Origin: Nonomuraea montanisoli
GTDB lineage: Bacteria > Actinomycetota > Actinomycetes > Streptosporangiales > Streptosporangiaceae
Assembly: GCF_013363975.1 (NCBI RefSeq)
Contig: NZ_JABWGN010000004.1
Coordinates: 310,001 to 374,000 of the forward strand
Direction: 5' to 3'
Length of the DNA: 64,000 nt
The notes under the pieces were generated by a model. That model was not told where the DNA came from and ran no database searches. It was given only the letters and a program-made list of their open reading frames with translations. A program made the translations under genes and the position numbers. This document shows positions 16,789 to 26,443 of this stretch, piece by piece. Every line of letters starts with the position of its first letter. The first letter of the stretch is position 1.

Positions 16789-19050
16789 GTGAGCGGACGC
16801 GGGCCGGGCTGGCGGATCCTGGTGGCGGCACTGGCCACCGTCACCGTGACCGTGCTGGTGCTCAAGGTATGGCGCGCGTACACACCCGACGAGAAACCCA
16901 ACCTGGCCGACGTCGTGGCCGTGGCGCTGACCGGGGCGACCGTCATCGCCGCGGTGGTGGCCTGGGTCCGGCGCGCGAACGGCACCGCCGCCAGGATCGA
17001 CGCCGACGTGGAGGCCGCCGCCGAGGTGCTGGCCGGGCTGGTGGAACGGCAGTGGCGCACCGAGGCCCGGCACCGGCTCCTGGACGACCCCACGCCGATC
17101 CCCGTGCGCTGGCGGCTCACCGCCGACGCGTCGCTCATGAGCCATCCCGGCCTGATCACCGCCGGGCGGGATCCCGGCTTCACCGGCCGCAGCGACGACG
17201 TGGCGGCGCTGGCGCTGGCGTTCCGCGGGCTGACCCGCCGGCGGCTGGTCATCACCGGAGGCCCGGGGACGGGCAAGACGACCCTGGCGGTGCAACTGCT
17301 GCTGCAGCTGCTCGCCACCCGCAGGTCCGACCTTGCCGGCGCCGCCGGGGAGATCGTGCCGGTTCCGGTGCTGCTGCCGGTCTCCGGCTGGGACGTCGAC
17401 GTGCACCCGCGCCTGCAGGACTGGCTGGCCGTCCGCCTGTTACGCGACCACCCCGCGCTGGCCGCGCCGCAGCTCGGTCCCGGCTCCGCCGCCGCGCTGG
17501 CCGAGGGCGGGCACGTCCTGCCGGTCCTGGACGGCCTGGACGAGATCCCCGAGCACGCCGCGGCCCGGCTCATCGACGCTCTCAACGCCTCGCTCGGCGC
17601 CCGGGACCAGCTCGTCCTCACCAGCCGGACAGCCGAGTTCGCCACCGCCGTCCGCCAGGCCGGCCGGCCGCTGACCGCCGCCGCGGTCATCTCCCCCCGG
17701 GCACTCACGCCCGACGCCGCCGCGGACTACCTGACCGCCTGTCTGCCCGCCTCCCCTCCTCCCGTCTGGCGGGAGATCCTGACCGCCCTGCGCGCCCGCG
17801 CCCTGCCCGGCCTCACGCAGCTCGCCGCCACCCCGCTCGGCCTGTGGCTGATCCGCACCGTCGCCATCGCTCCGGGCGCCGACCCCTCCTCGCTCACCGG
17901 GCCTCTCGGCGGCGACACCGCGGCGCTGCGCGCCCACCTGCTCGACCGGCTCATTCCGGCCCTCATCGCCGCCCGGCCGCCCGGCGCCGGCCCCGGGGAC
18001 CCCTTCCGCCCACGCCGGCGGCTCGATCCGGGCGCCACCCGCCGCTACCTCACCTATCTGGCCCGCGCCTTCCCGCCCGCCACCGGCCGCGACCTCGCGT
18101 GGTGGCGCATCGCCGGCACCGTTCCCCGCCTTCAGGCGACGGTCAGCACCCTCGGGCTCACGGCCGGGCTCGCGAACGGCGTCGTGGTCGGGGTCCAGTC
18201 CACTCCCGCGGCCGGGCTCGTGGTCGGGCTCGTGCTCGGCCCGGTCATGCTCCTGCTGGCGCGCGGCGCCGCCGGATCCCTCGCCGCCGAGACCCCCGGC
18301 TACGCAGACCTGCGCCTGCGCGGGCGGACACGGTTGCTGCTCCGCTCGATCAGGGGCAGGTTCTGGGACGGGCTCATGACCGGGCTCTGGATCATGATCG
18401 GGGGCGTCTTCGCGTCCGTCGTCACGAGCGGCCTCGACGACTTCACCGACCTGCTCCTCGGCTCAGCCGTCATCAGCCTCCTGGCCGGGTTCGCGCTCAC
18501 CCTGGCGTTCGGGCTGATCGCCTGGGGGGAACAGCCCACGCTCACCTCCACGAGCACGCCCCGCTCCAGTTGGCGGGCCGACCGGGGCCTCGTGCTGCTG
18601 CGCGTGCTCGCGAGCGGCGTCTCGGCCGGCCTCGTGTTCGGGTTCCTGGTCGGCTTCACGTCCGGCTGGTCCGACGGGCTCCTGACGGGCCTGTTCGCCG
18701 GGCTCGTGCTGGGGGTGGGCAGCGGGCTGACCATGGGCACCCACCGCGCGTGGCTGATCTGCGCCGTCGCCGTGGCTCAGGAGGCCCTGGCGCGCCGGCT
18801 CCCCTGGCGGATCATGGACTTCCTCGACGACGCCCACCGGCTGGGGCTGCTGCGCGCCGTCGGGCCGGTCTACCAGTTCCGCCACGCCGCCCTGCACGAC
18901 CACCTCGCCGCCGACGGACCGCCTTCCGCGGAGGCGGGGCCGGCGGTCCCCGGCTCGGCCGACGAGCCGGCGGCCGCCCTGGAGGTGGTGCGGACGGCGG
19001 ACGACGCTCAGGAGGTCGCGCCGCCCGGTGGCCGGCGTCCGAAGGAGTAA
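16789..19050 (+). CDS. Membrane-anchored NACHT-domain STAND ATPase
   Basis: A 753-residue protein. Two N-terminal hydrophobic helices (about 9-27 and 43-60) are followed by a NACHT-type NTPase: Walker A GGPGTGKT at 157-164, Walker B VLPVLDGLDEI at 244-253, a sensor-like LVLTSRTAEF near 285, and a helical domain to about 430. The C-terminal part (about 440-660) holds several further hydrophobic helices rich in Gly/Leu, then the soluble end (YQFRHAALHDHLA). STAND NTPases oligomerise on a trigger; some bacterial NACHT proteins defend against phage, while membrane versions are common in actinomycetes with unknown roles. GTG 16789 begins directly before the basic start of helix 1. It stands alone on its strand. 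Confidence 0.85.
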   Translation: MSGRGPGWRILVAALATVTVTVLVLKVWRAYTPDEKPNLADVVAVALTGATVIAAVVAWVRRANGTAARIDADVEAAAEVLAGLVERQWRTEARHRLLDDPTPIPVRWRLTADASLMSHPGLITAGRDPGFTGRSDDVAALALAFRGLTRRRLVITGGPGTGKTTLAVQLLLQLLATRRSDLAGAAGEIVPVPVLLPVSGWDVDVHPRLQDWLAVRLLRDHPALAAPQLGPGSAAALAEGGHVLPVLDGLDEIPEHAAARLIDALNASLGARDQLVLTSRTAEFATAVRQAGRPLTAAAVISPRALTPDAAADYLTACLPASPPPVWREILTALRARALPGLTQLAATPLGLWLIRTVAIAPGADPSSLTGPLGGDTAALRAHLLDRLIPALIAARPPGAGPGDPFRPRRRLDPGATRRYLTYLARAFPPATGRDLAWWRIAGTVPRLQATVSTLGLTAGLANGVVVGVQSTPAAGLVVGLVLGPVMLLLARGAAGSLAAETPGYADLRLRGRTRLLLRSIRGRFWDGLMTGLWIMIGGVFASVVTSGLDDFTDLLLGSAVISLLAGFALTLAFGLIAWGEQPTLTSTSTPRSSWRADRGLVLLRVLASGVSAGLVFGFLVGFTSGWSDGLLTGLFAGLVLGVGSGLTMGTHRAWLICAVAVAQEALARRLPWRIMDFLDDAHRLGLLRAVGPVYQFRHAALHDHLAADGPPSAEAGPAVPGSADEPAAALEVVRTADDAQEVAPPGGRRPKE

Positions 19051-19200
19051 CGCAGGACGCGGCCGCCCTGGCGGGACAGGGCGGTGCCGCGGGCCATGAG
19101 CCGCGTCAGGGCGCGCAGCGGCTGCGGGAACGCAGCCGCCTCGGGGACGCGGGTGAGCAGCAGCTCCTGCTCCAGGGTGAGGCCCGCGCCCCAGGTCTCC
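19008..19200 (-). pseudogene. Possible 3' remnant of an unidentified minus-strand gene
   Basis: On the minus strand one frame ending at 19008 reads protein-like sequence: ETWGAGLTLEQELLLTRVPE, AAAFPQPLRALTRLMARGTA, then LSRQGGRVLRYSFGRRP. No start codon or upstream continuation exists, since the MarR gene's promoter follows. It overlaps the NACHT gene's 3' end by about 40 bp. It looks like the C-terminus of a lost gene that was divergent from the MarR regulator; the family is not recognised. Confidence 0.35.
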
Positions 19201-19254
19201 GGCTCGCAAGTGCGATATTTTGGCTGTGCCTGAAATCACTGGCATCGAGGATGG

Positions 19255-19731
19255 GTGGCCGTGGCGGACGACGAGCGGAACAAGCAGGTGCTCGCCTGGG
19301 TGGAGCGGGTGGCGACGTTCGTCTCCGAGGAGTGGGGACTGGCCCCGATCACGGGGCGCGTCCTCGGCTGGCTCATGGCCTGTGACCCGCCCGAGCAGAC
19401 CGCCGGTGAGATCGCCGACGCCATCGGCGCGAGCCGCGCCTCCCTCACCACGAACATGCAGCTCCTCACGTCCATCCGGCTGGTGCGCCGCTTCCGCAAG
19501 CCGGGCGAGCGCACCGTCTACTACCAGATCGAGGACGACGCCTGGGCCAAGGTGATCCGCCAGAAGCTGGCCGCGTTCGCCGCCTTCGACGACCTGGCCC
19601 GGGAGGGGCTGGAGCTGGGCTGGGACGACGAGGCGCGGACGGCGCGCATCCGCTCGGCCAGGGCCGCCATCGCCGGCCTGGCCGGCCTCCTCGACCAGGC
19701 CGGGGGTCAGGCTCGGCCCGGTCAGGCGTAG
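19255..19731 (+). CDS. MarR/GbsR-like winged-helix regulator
   Basis: A 158-residue regulator. The segment ITGRVLGWLMACDPPEQT, AGEIADAIGASRASLTTNMQ, LLTSIRLVRRF and KPGERTVYYQI forms a winged helix of the GbsR/MarR type (the wing is KPGERTVYY). The remainder is helical and probably mediates dimerisation. GTG 19255 is the first plausible start. The regulated gene is not evident: the NACHT gene ends before it and a probable gene remnant lies just upstream on the other strand, perhaps its former target. Confidence 0.82.
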   Translation: MAVADDERNKQVLAWVERVATFVSEEWGLAPITGRVLGWLMACDPPEQTAGEIADAIGASRASLTTNMQLLTSIRLVRRFRKPGERTVYYQIEDDAWAKVIRQKLAAFAAFDDLAREGLELGWDDEARTARIRSARAAIAGLAGLLDQAGGQARPGQA

Positions 19732-19959
19732 ACCGGGCCGCGCCGAGAACCGCACGACGGCGCGGCTCCTCGTGCGCGCCCCCCGCCGTCCCCCGTCTGA
19801 CGCGCGGCCGGCGCCGCTCACCCTTCCCCCGATGCCCGCGCCCGTCGCGGCGAACCCGAGGGCGATCGTCGGCGTCGTAGGAGATGGTCCCGTCGGGGCG
19901 CACGAAGCCGGACAGGGGCGCGAAGGCCGGGTGCCGCGGCACGTCGAACGGGGGACTCC

Positions 19960-20958
19960 ATGGTGCTGAGAATCCATTTCACGGGTGACGACCTCGCGCG
20001 GACGCGCATCGCCCCCGGCTGCGACGCCATGTGGGAGGTGATGCTCAGCCTCTACCGGTTACGCCGCCGCGAGGGGGCGATCGTCTTCACCCAGTGGAAG
20101 AGGGAGGCGCTGGCGCAGGCGCCCGCGGCGACCAGGATGCTGACGACCCTCGTGCCCACGCAGGGCTACGCCGTCGACTTCCTCACCCCGCGCACCGAGC
20201 CGGGCTCGATCGCGGCCGGAGCCGAGGCCCTGCGCCGGACCCCGCGCGAGCGGCTGCGCACGGACCTGGTCGAGCTGGCCTGGCGGCATCCCGGCAGGCG
20301 GCTGCCCGGATGGCTGGGCGGCCTCGCCGCGGGCGGCCCGCGGGCGCTGGACGCCGTCGCCGACGCGGCCGAGACCTACTTCGAGGCGTGCCTGTCGCCG
20401 TACTGGTCGCGCATCCGCGCGCAGGTGGCCCAGGAGCGCACCCGGCGCGGCCGCGTGCTCGTCGAGGGCGGCTGGGGGGCGGTGTTCTCCACGCTCCACC
20501 CGTCGGCGCGGTGGAGCTACCCGACGCTGGAGCTGTCCTATCCGGCCGACCACGACATCCATCTCAACGGCCGGGGGCTCGTGCTGCAGCCGTCCTTCTT
20601 CTGCCGGCGGACGCCGATCACCCTGCGCGACCCCGAGCTGCCCCCGGTGCTGGTCTACCCGATCGAGCACGACCCCGCCTGGGCGCACGGCGACGCGCAC
20701 TCCCGGCGCCCGACGCTCACCGGCCTGCTGGGCCCGACCCGGGCGCACGTGCTGGAGACCATCGCCCACGGCGACTGCACCACCGGCGAGCTCGCGCGCC
20801 AGCTCGACATCCCCGGCTCGACCGCCAGCCGCCAGGCCACCACCCTGCGCGAGGCCGGCCTGGTGACCAGCCATCGTCTCGGCCAGGCGGTCGTCCACAC
20901 CATCACCGACCTCGGCGTGGCCCTGCTCGACGGCCGCCGCCCCGGCCTGATCGCCTGA
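19960..20958 (+). CDS. ArsR-type regulator with N-terminal DUF5937-like domain
   Basis: A 332-residue protein. The first 240 residues start MVLRIHFTGDDLARTRIAPG and include LSLYRLRRREGAIVFTQWKR, a layout seen in actinobacterial DUF5937 proteins. The C-terminal 80 residues form an ArsR-like winged helix: LGPTRAHVLETIAHGDCTTG, ELARQLDIPGSTASRQATTL. No metal-binding Cys pair is visible, so it is probably not a metal sensor. ATG 19960 follows GGGGGA. The 228-nt gap before it holds no gene I can recognise, although one minus-strand frame there is locally protein-like. Confidence 0.85.
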   Translation: MVLRIHFTGDDLARTRIAPGCDAMWEVMLSLYRLRRREGAIVFTQWKREALAQAPAATRMLTTLVPTQGYAVDFLTPRTEPGSIAAGAEALRRTPRERLRTDLVELAWRHPGRRLPGWLGGLAAGGPRALDAVADAAETYFEACLSPYWSRIRAQVAQERTRRGRVLVEGGWGAVFSTLHPSARWSYPTLELSYPADHDIHLNGRGLVLQPSFFCRRTPITLRDPELPPVLVYPIEHDPAWAHGDAHSRRPTLTGLLGPTRAHVLETIAHGDCTTGELARQLDIPGSTASRQATTLREAGLVTSHRLGQAVVHTITDLGVALLDGRRPGLIA

Positions 20959-21009
20959 CCGCTCGACCGGAGAACCGCCCGGTCGGTCCGATCGGGAGGC
21001 CGGGCGAGG

Positions 21010-21903
21010 TCACGGGACGCGCGTGCGGAAGCGGGTGCGGTAGGTCGTGGCGCTCAGCCCGTAGTAGCCCTTGAAGCGCCGCGCGAAGTGGCTCTGGTCG
21101 GCCCACCCCACCGCCTGGGCGATCGAGGTCACCGGCTCCTCGGTGCGCAACAGCAGGTCGGCCGCGGTCTCCACCCGCAGGCGCGCGAGGTAGGCCATCG
21201 GCGGCAGCCCCGTGGCCGACTTGAACAGCCGCACCAGGTACGCGGGGCTGAGCCCGACCGTCCCGGCCAGCTCCCCCAGGGTCCACTCCCGGGCCAGGTC
21301 GGCCTCCACCATCCGCACGACCCGCATGACCGTCGGGTGGGTCAGCGCGGCCTCCTCGCCGACCTCGTCCCGGACGGAACCGACCGTGCGGGACAGCAGG
21401 CCGAGGAAGAGCGACAGCCAGCCGATCACGTCGGCCCGGTGACGCCGGATGCTGCCTTCCCGCAGCCGGTCGAGCTGCTCCAGGTAGCCGACGGACCGGC
21501 CGAGGTCGGGCTCGTCCAGGTGGGCGGTGAGCACGCCCCGGCGCTGCAGGGAGTGCGGGCCGGTCCAGAGCAGGTAGCCGAGCAGGGCGTCCTCGCGGGT
21601 CCAGGACAGCTCGTTGCGCAGCAGGTCGGTGCCGACGCAGCAGTTGTACAGGTCGAGCCCGGCGCACCGCTCGTACCCGTGCCACACGCCCGGCCGCAGC
21701 AGCACGACGTCGCCGACGCCCAGCTCGTGCCGCCCGGACAGGGAGTGGTGGACGGCGGCGCCGCCCACGACGACGGCGATCTCGACGAAGCTGTGCGTGT
21801 GGACGGGCTCGTCGCCCTCGTGCCGGTAGCGGCGCGCGTAGGCGGGCGAGCCGTCGTCGAAGTGGAGCAGCCCGCGGGTCATCTTCAGCGGCGAACCCGT
21901 CAC
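21010..21903 (-). CDS. AraC-family regulator, divergent from the GH78 rhamnosidase
   Basis: About 297 residues. An N-terminal cupin sensor (HTHSFVEIAVVVGGAAVHHS, GDVVLLRPGVWHGYE) precedes two AraC helix-turn-helices: WTLGELAGTVGLSPAYLVRL, FKSATGLPPMAYLARLR, then PVTSIAQAVGWADQSHFARR, FKGYYG. This is the layout of RhaS/RhaR-like sugar sensors. The start is uncertain: GTG 21903 has AGGGTGG upstream, ATG 21882 begins the conserved cupin strand, and ATG 21999 with GGGGTG would add 32 residues. Divergence from the rhamnosidase gene suggests it activates that gene in response to rhamnose or a rhamnoside. Confidence 0.88.
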   Translation of the reverse strand: MTGSPLKMTRGLLHFDDGSPAYARRYRHEGDEPVHTHSFVEIAVVVGGAAVHHSLSGRHELGVGDVVLLRPGVWHGYERCAGLDLYNCCVGTDLLRNELSWTREDALLGYLLWTGPHSLQRRGVLTAHLDEPDLGRSVGYLEQLDRLREGSIRRHRADVIGWLSLFLGLLSRTVGSVRDEVGEEAALTHPTVMRVVRMVEADLAREWTLGELAGTVGLSPAYLVRLFKSATGLPPMAYLARLRVETAADLLLRTEEPVTSIAQAVGWADQSHFARRFKGYYGLSATTYRTRFRTRVP

Positions 21904-22182
21904 ATCGGCCACCCTAGCCCCGCAGATCAGGTCAATTTCCTCCAAGTCAGATGTCTTTCGTGCTATCTGCGAAGCCTCCCCACCTCGGATGATGCTCATT
22001 GACACCCCGGACACGAGCCGGTCATATCCGCGGCCTCGGTACGACGGACCTCCGTCCGCGACCTCCTCGTCCCGCCCCGCGCTCCGGCGCACGAAGATCC
22101 GGCGAGGACCCGGGGCGGACCGGCGAGGCCCGGTGCCCAGGACCCGCACACTCCCGCATCACCAGGCAGAGGAAGGACGATC

Positions 22183-24879
22183 GTGCCCAGCCTGACCCCG
22201 TACGGCCTGACCTGCGAGCTCCTGGAGGAACCCCTCGGGCTCGGCGAGCCCCGCCCGCGCCTGTCGTGGCGGATGGCCTCCGGCGCGCGGGGCGAGGCCC
22301 CGGCGGCGTACCGGCTGCGGGTGGCGGCGCGGCCCGAGGACCTCGACGACCCCGCGCGGCTGCTGTGGGACACCGACCTGGTCGAACCGCCCGAGACCCC
22401 GTACGTCCGCTACGACGGCCCCCCGCTGCAGTCCGGCGCCCGCTACCACTGGCGGGTCTCGCTGTGGGACGCGACGGGCGCGCCGGCGGGCGAGGCCACG
22501 TCCTGGTTCGAGACCGGGCTGCTGCACGCCGACGACTGGAGCGCCGCCTGGATCGGCCCCGACCCCGCTCTCGTCGCGGTCGCCGACCCGCCGCGCGACG
22601 ACGACCGCACCGAGCGCACCCGCCCGCTGGCGCCCTGTCCGCTGCTGCGCCGCGCGTTCCGGGTCGAGGGGGCGGTCGCGCGGGCCCGGGTGTACGTCAC
22701 CGCGCGCGGCCTGTACGAGCTGTCGGTCAACGGCCGGCGGGTCGGCGACCACGAGCTCGCCCCCGGCTGGACCGACTACCACGAACGCCTCCCGTACCAG
22801 GTGCACGACGTGACGGAGCTGCTGCGCGAGGGCGAGAACGTGATCGGCGCGACCCTCGCCGACGGCTGGTGGAGCGGCTACGTCGGCTTCGACGCCCGCC
22901 GCCAGGCGCTGCACTACGGCACGGCCCCGCAGTTCCTCGCCCAGCTCGTCGTGGACCACGCCGACGGCTCGCGCCGCGTCGTCGCCACCGACGGCGCCTG
23001 GCGCACCGGGCAGGGCCCCGTCGTCTACAGCGACCTGCTCATGGGCGAGCGCCACGACGCGCGCCTGGCGGCGACGGGCTGGGACGCGCCCGGGTTCGAC
23101 GACCGCGGCTGGGCCCCGGCCGCCGTCCTCGACCGCGACCTGTCGGCGCTGACCGCGGCCACCGACCGGCCGGTGCGCGTGGTGGCGGAGCTGCCCGCCG
23201 TGTCGGTCGCGCCGCGCGGCGACGACCGGCACATCGCCGACCTCGGCCAGAACATGGTGGGCCGGGTCCGCCTGACCCTGCGCGGGCTGCGCCGCGGCGC
23301 CTCGGTCAGGCTGCGGCACGCCGAGATGCTCGACGACGGCGAGCTGTACCTGGACAATCTGCGCACCGCCGAGGCCACCGACCACTACGTGGCGGCCGGG
23401 GAGCCGGTCGAGGTGTTCGAGCCGCGCTTCACCGTCCACGGGTTCCGGTACGTGGAGATCAGCGGCGTGCCCGGCCCGCTGCGCGCCGAGGACGTGACCG
23501 GGGTCGTGCTCATGAGCGACACGCCGGCCGCGGGCGAGTTCCACTGCTCGGACCCGATGGTGACGCAGCTCCAGGCGAACATCGTGTGGGGGCAGCGGGG
23601 CAACTTCGTCGCGGTGCCGACCGACTGCCCGCAGCGCGACGAACGGCTCGGCTGGCTGGCCGACGCCCAGGTGTTCCTGCCGACGGCCGCGCGCAACGCC
23701 GACGTCGCCGCGTTCTTCGCCCGCTGGATGCGGGACGTGGTCGGCGCCCAGGACGCCGACGGCGCGTTCCCGGACGTGGCCCCGAAGATCTGCGTCACCG
23801 ACGAGGGCGCCCCCGCCTGGGGCGATGCCGGCGTCATCATCCCGTGGCAGCTCTACCGGCTGTACGGGGACGTGCGGGTGCTCGAACGCTCCTACGACGC
23901 GATGGCGGCCTGGGTGGAGCACGTCCGCAGGCACAACCCGGACCTGATCTGGCGCCACCGCGTGGGCAAGCACTACGGCGACTGGCTGCAGATCGGCGTG
24001 GAGACGCCCAGGGAGGTGCTGGCCACGGCCTACTTCGCCCGCTCCGCCCAGCTCACCGCGCAGGCGGCCGCCGTGCTCGGCCGCAAGGACGACGCCGCCG
24101 CCCACGCCGAGCTGCACCGCTCGATCCGGGAGGCGTTCGTCGAGGCGTTCGTCGAGCCGGACGGGCGGGTGGCCGGCGGCACCCAGACCGCCTACCTGCT
24201 CGCGCTGGCCTTCGACCTGCTGCCCGGCCACCTCGTGCCGGCCGCCGCCGGTCACCTGGCCGCCGACGTGGAGGCCCGCGGCCAGCACCTGACGACCGGC
24301 TTCCTCGGCGTGTCGCTGCTGTGCCCGGTGCTGACCGAGCACGGCCACGCCGACCTGGCGTACGCGCTGCTGCACCAGGAGGACTTCCCGTCGTGGTGCT
24401 ACTCGATCCGGCACGGCGCCACCACCATCTGGGAGCGCTGGGACGGCTGGACCGAGGAGGGCGGCTTCCAGTCGGCGAACATGAACTCCTTCAACCACTA
24501 CGCGCTCGGCTCCGTGGGCGACTGGCTGTACGGGCGGGTCGCCGGCATCGACCAGGACTCCGGCTCGGTCGCCTACCGGCGGCTGCTGCTGCGACCGACC
24601 GTCGGCGGGCGGCTGAGCTGGGCGCGGGCGCACCAGGAGACGCCGTACGGCCGCGTCGCGTGCGGCTGGCGCCTGGAGGACGGGGTCGTCGCCGTCGAGG
24701 TCTCCGTGCCGCCGGGCGCGACGGCCGTCCTGCACGTCCCCACCTCCGACGCGGCGGCCGTGCGCGAGGGCGGCCTGCCGGTCGAGGCGGCCGAGGGGGT
24801 GCGGGTGGCCGGTGAGTGGCGCGGTGTGCTGGCCGTGGAGCTGGCCTCCGGCGACTACGCCTTCACCGCGCCCCTCTGA
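22183..24879 (+). CDS. Alpha-L-rhamnosidase, glycoside hydrolase family 78
   Basis: An 898-residue enzyme with no signal peptide. The domain order is typical of GH78: an N-terminal fibronectin-like part (LSWRMASGARG), the Bac_rhamnosid_N module (YVTARGLYELSVNGRRVGDH, LAPGWTDYHERLPYQVHD), a concanavalin-like module (IADLGQNMVGRVRL), the (alpha/alpha)6 barrel from about residue 440, and a C-terminal beta domain. Catalytic-region motifs are TDCPQRDERLGWLADAQVF (about 480) and ATTIWERWDGW (about 747), which supply the acidic residues. It hydrolyses terminal alpha-L-rhamnose from glycosides, here probably inside the cell. GTG 22183 follows AGGAAGGA. Likely activated by the divergent AraC protein. 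Confidence 0.93.
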   Translation: MPSLTPYGLTCELLEEPLGLGEPRPRLSWRMASGARGEAPAAYRLRVAARPEDLDDPARLLWDTDLVEPPETPYVRYDGPPLQSGARYHWRVSLWDATGAPAGEATSWFETGLLHADDWSAAWIGPDPALVAVADPPRDDDRTERTRPLAPCPLLRRAFRVEGAVARARVYVTARGLYELSVNGRRVGDHELAPGWTDYHERLPYQVHDVTELLREGENVIGATLADGWWSGYVGFDARRQALHYGTAPQFLAQLVVDHADGSRRVVATDGAWRTGQGPVVYSDLLMGERHDARLAATGWDAPGFDDRGWAPAAVLDRDLSALTAATDRPVRVVAELPAVSVAPRGDDRHIADLGQNMVGRVRLTLRGLRRGASVRLRHAEMLDDGELYLDNLRTAEATDHYVAAGEPVEVFEPRFTVHGFRYVEISGVPGPLRAEDVTGVVLMSDTPAAGEFHCSDPMVTQLQANIVWGQRGNFVAVPTDCPQRDERLGWLADAQVFLPTAARNADVAAFFARWMRDVVGAQDADGAFPDVAPKICVTDEGAPAWGDAGVIIPWQLYRLYGDVRVLERSYDAMAAWVEHVRRHNPDLIWRHRVGKHYGDWLQIGVETPREVLATAYFARSAQLTAQAAAVLGRKDDAAAHAELHRSIREAFVEAFVEPDGRVAGGTQTAYLLALAFDLLPGHLVPAAAGHLAADVEARGQHLTTGFLGVSLLCPVLTEHGHADLAYALLHQEDFPSWCYSIRHGATTIWERWDGWTEEGGFQSANMNSFNHYALGSVGDWLYGRVAGIDQDSGSVAYRRLLLRPTVGGRLSWARAHQETPYGRVACGWRLEDGVVAVEVSVPPGATAVLHVPTSDAAAVREGGLPVEAAEGVRVAGEWRGVLAVELASGDYAFTAPL

Positions 24880-24885
24880 CCCCCG

Positions 24886-25035
24886 ATGCACCCCGAGTCG
24901 CTGTCGTACGACTACGCCACCGGCATGGTCTGGTCGCTCACGGAGTGGACCAGGAACCAGTGCGCGACCGAGACGCCCGCCCCGCGGAGCTGCGGGCGCG
25001 CCATCTTCGCCTTCCCCCGCACCGCCCTCCCCTAG
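24886..25035 (+). pseudogene. Short ORF, probable C-terminal remnant of a secreted-type protein
   Basis: A 49-codon frame starting ATG 24886 reads MHPESLSYDYATGMVWSLTE, then WTRNQCATETPAPRSCGRAI and FAFPRTALP. It begins 6 nt after the rhamnosidase stop with no ribosome site. The content (a Trp-rich core and two Cys) looks like the end of a folded domain rather than a complete small protein. It may be a leftover of a gene lost downstream of the rhamnosidase. The family is not identified. Confidence 0.35.
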
Positions 25036-25060
25036 CCGGACGGGTCCGGTCCGGAAAGCC

Positions 25061-25102
25061 CGGCCCGGGTGGAGAGCGCCCCCCAGCTCTCCACCCGGGC
25101 CG
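25061..25102. terminator. Strong hairpin terminator between convergent genes
   Basis: A 17-bp perfect stem: the left arm CGGCCCGGGTGGAGAGC (25061-25077) pairs with 25086-25102, with an 8-nt loop. It sits between the rhamnosidase region and the clpP operon, which converge, so it can terminate both directions. No long U-tract follows, as is usual in GC-rich actinomycetes. Confidence 0.8.
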
Positions 25103-25123
25103 TACCGGTTTCCCGCGCGGGGC

Positions 25124-25741
25124 TCAGCGGGCGGCCGAGAGGGTGCGCTTGCGGGAGGCGAAGACGTCGTCCACCAGCCCGTACGTGCGCGCCTGCTCGG
25201 CCGTGAAGATGCGGTCGCGCTCCAGGTCACGCCGGATCTCCAGCACCGGACGGCCGGTGTGCCGGGACAGGACCTCCTCCTGCTGGTCGCGCATGCGCAG
25301 GATCTCGCGCGCGTGGATCTCCAGGTCGCTGGACTGGCCGCGCGCGCCCTCGGTCGCGGGCTGGTGGAGCAGCACCCGGGCGTGGGGCAGCGCGGCCCGC
25401 TTGCCGGGCGTGCCCGCCGCCAGCAGCACCGCCGCCGCCGACGCGGCCTCGCCGATGCAGACCGTCTGGATCTCCGGCCGGACGTACTGCATCGTGTCGT
25501 AGATGGCCGCCATCGCGGTGAACGACCCGCCCGGCGAGTTGATGTAGAGGCTGATGTCGCGGTCGGGGTCGAGCGACTCCAGGGTCAGCAACTGCGCCAT
25601 GACGTCGTTGGCGCTGGTGTCGTCGATCGGGGTGCCGAGGAAGATGATGCGGTCCTCGAAGAGCTTGGCGTAGGGGTTGGTCTCCTGCACGCCGTAGGAG
25701 GTGCGCTCGGTGAAGGACGGCAGCACGTAGCGTCCGCTCAT
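25124..25741 (-). CDS. clpP: ATP-dependent Clp protease proteolytic subunit (second of a pair)
   Basis: A 205-residue ClpP. The catalytic triad is readable: Ser in [12 protein letters not shown], His in [12 protein letters not shown], and Asp in [17 protein letters not shown]. The handle and core motif [20 protein letters not shown] is canonical. It follows the first clpP with only 2 nt between stop and start, so the two subunits are made together and probably form one mixed tetradecamer. Neither clpX nor tig is adjacent, unlike the housekeeping clpP1P2 locus; this fits the clpP3P4-type reserve pair of Streptomyces, which is activated by PopR when the main pair is absent. Confidence 0.93.
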   Translation of the reverse strand: MSGRYVLPSFTERTSYGVQETNPYAKLFEDRIIFLGTPIDDTSANDVMAQLLTLESLDPDRDISLYINSPGGSFTAMAAIYDTMQYVRPEIQTVCIGEAASAAAVLLAAGTPGKRAALPHARVLLHQPATEGARGQSSDLEIHAREILRMRDQQEEVLSRHTGRPVLEIRRDLERDRIFTAEQARTYGLVDDVFASRKRTLSAAR

Positions 25742-25743
25742 GA

Positions 25744-26307
<564 letters not shown>

Positions 26308-26380
26308 GGGTCGCCTTTCTCTCGGACTATGGGGAAACGCTAGACCCGGACCCGCGCCATTCATCGGGCTTTTCGCTGGC

Positions 26381-26408
26381 GGCGCATTTCTCTCAGGGCG
26401 CATTCCTC
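26381..26408. promoter_or_regulatory. Pair of direct repeats GGCGCATTYCTC before the clpP operon
   Basis: GGCGCATTTCTC (26381-26392) and GGCGCATTCCTC (26397-26408) are direct repeats offset by 16 bp. They lie in the 136-bp region between the divergent clpP operon and histidine kinase gene. They could be an activator or repressor site for either gene; no cognate protein is identifiable from the window. Confidence 0.4.
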
Positions 26409-26430
26409 CGAGAGCGAATAATCATCGACA

Positions 26431-26443
26431 TATACTCACGGAT
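26431..26443 (+). promoter_or_regulatory. Leaderless promoter -10 box of the histidine kinase gene
   Basis: TATACT (26431-26436) lies exactly 7 nt before GTG 26444 and there is no ribosome site, so the transcript should start at the GTG. A convincing -35 box is not visible. Confidence 0.55.

Noticed and set aside
16789..19050. A phage-defence island around the NACHT gene
   Set aside because: Neighbouring genes are ordinary regulators and metabolic genes; no restriction, CBASS, toxin or integrase genes are present.
19466..19942. A minus-strand frame whose first 30 residues look protein-like (PAFAPLSGFVRPDGTISYDA)
   Set aside because: It turns into Arg/Pro-rich antisense of the MarR gene after the first part; at most a short gene remnant, too weak to list as a feature.
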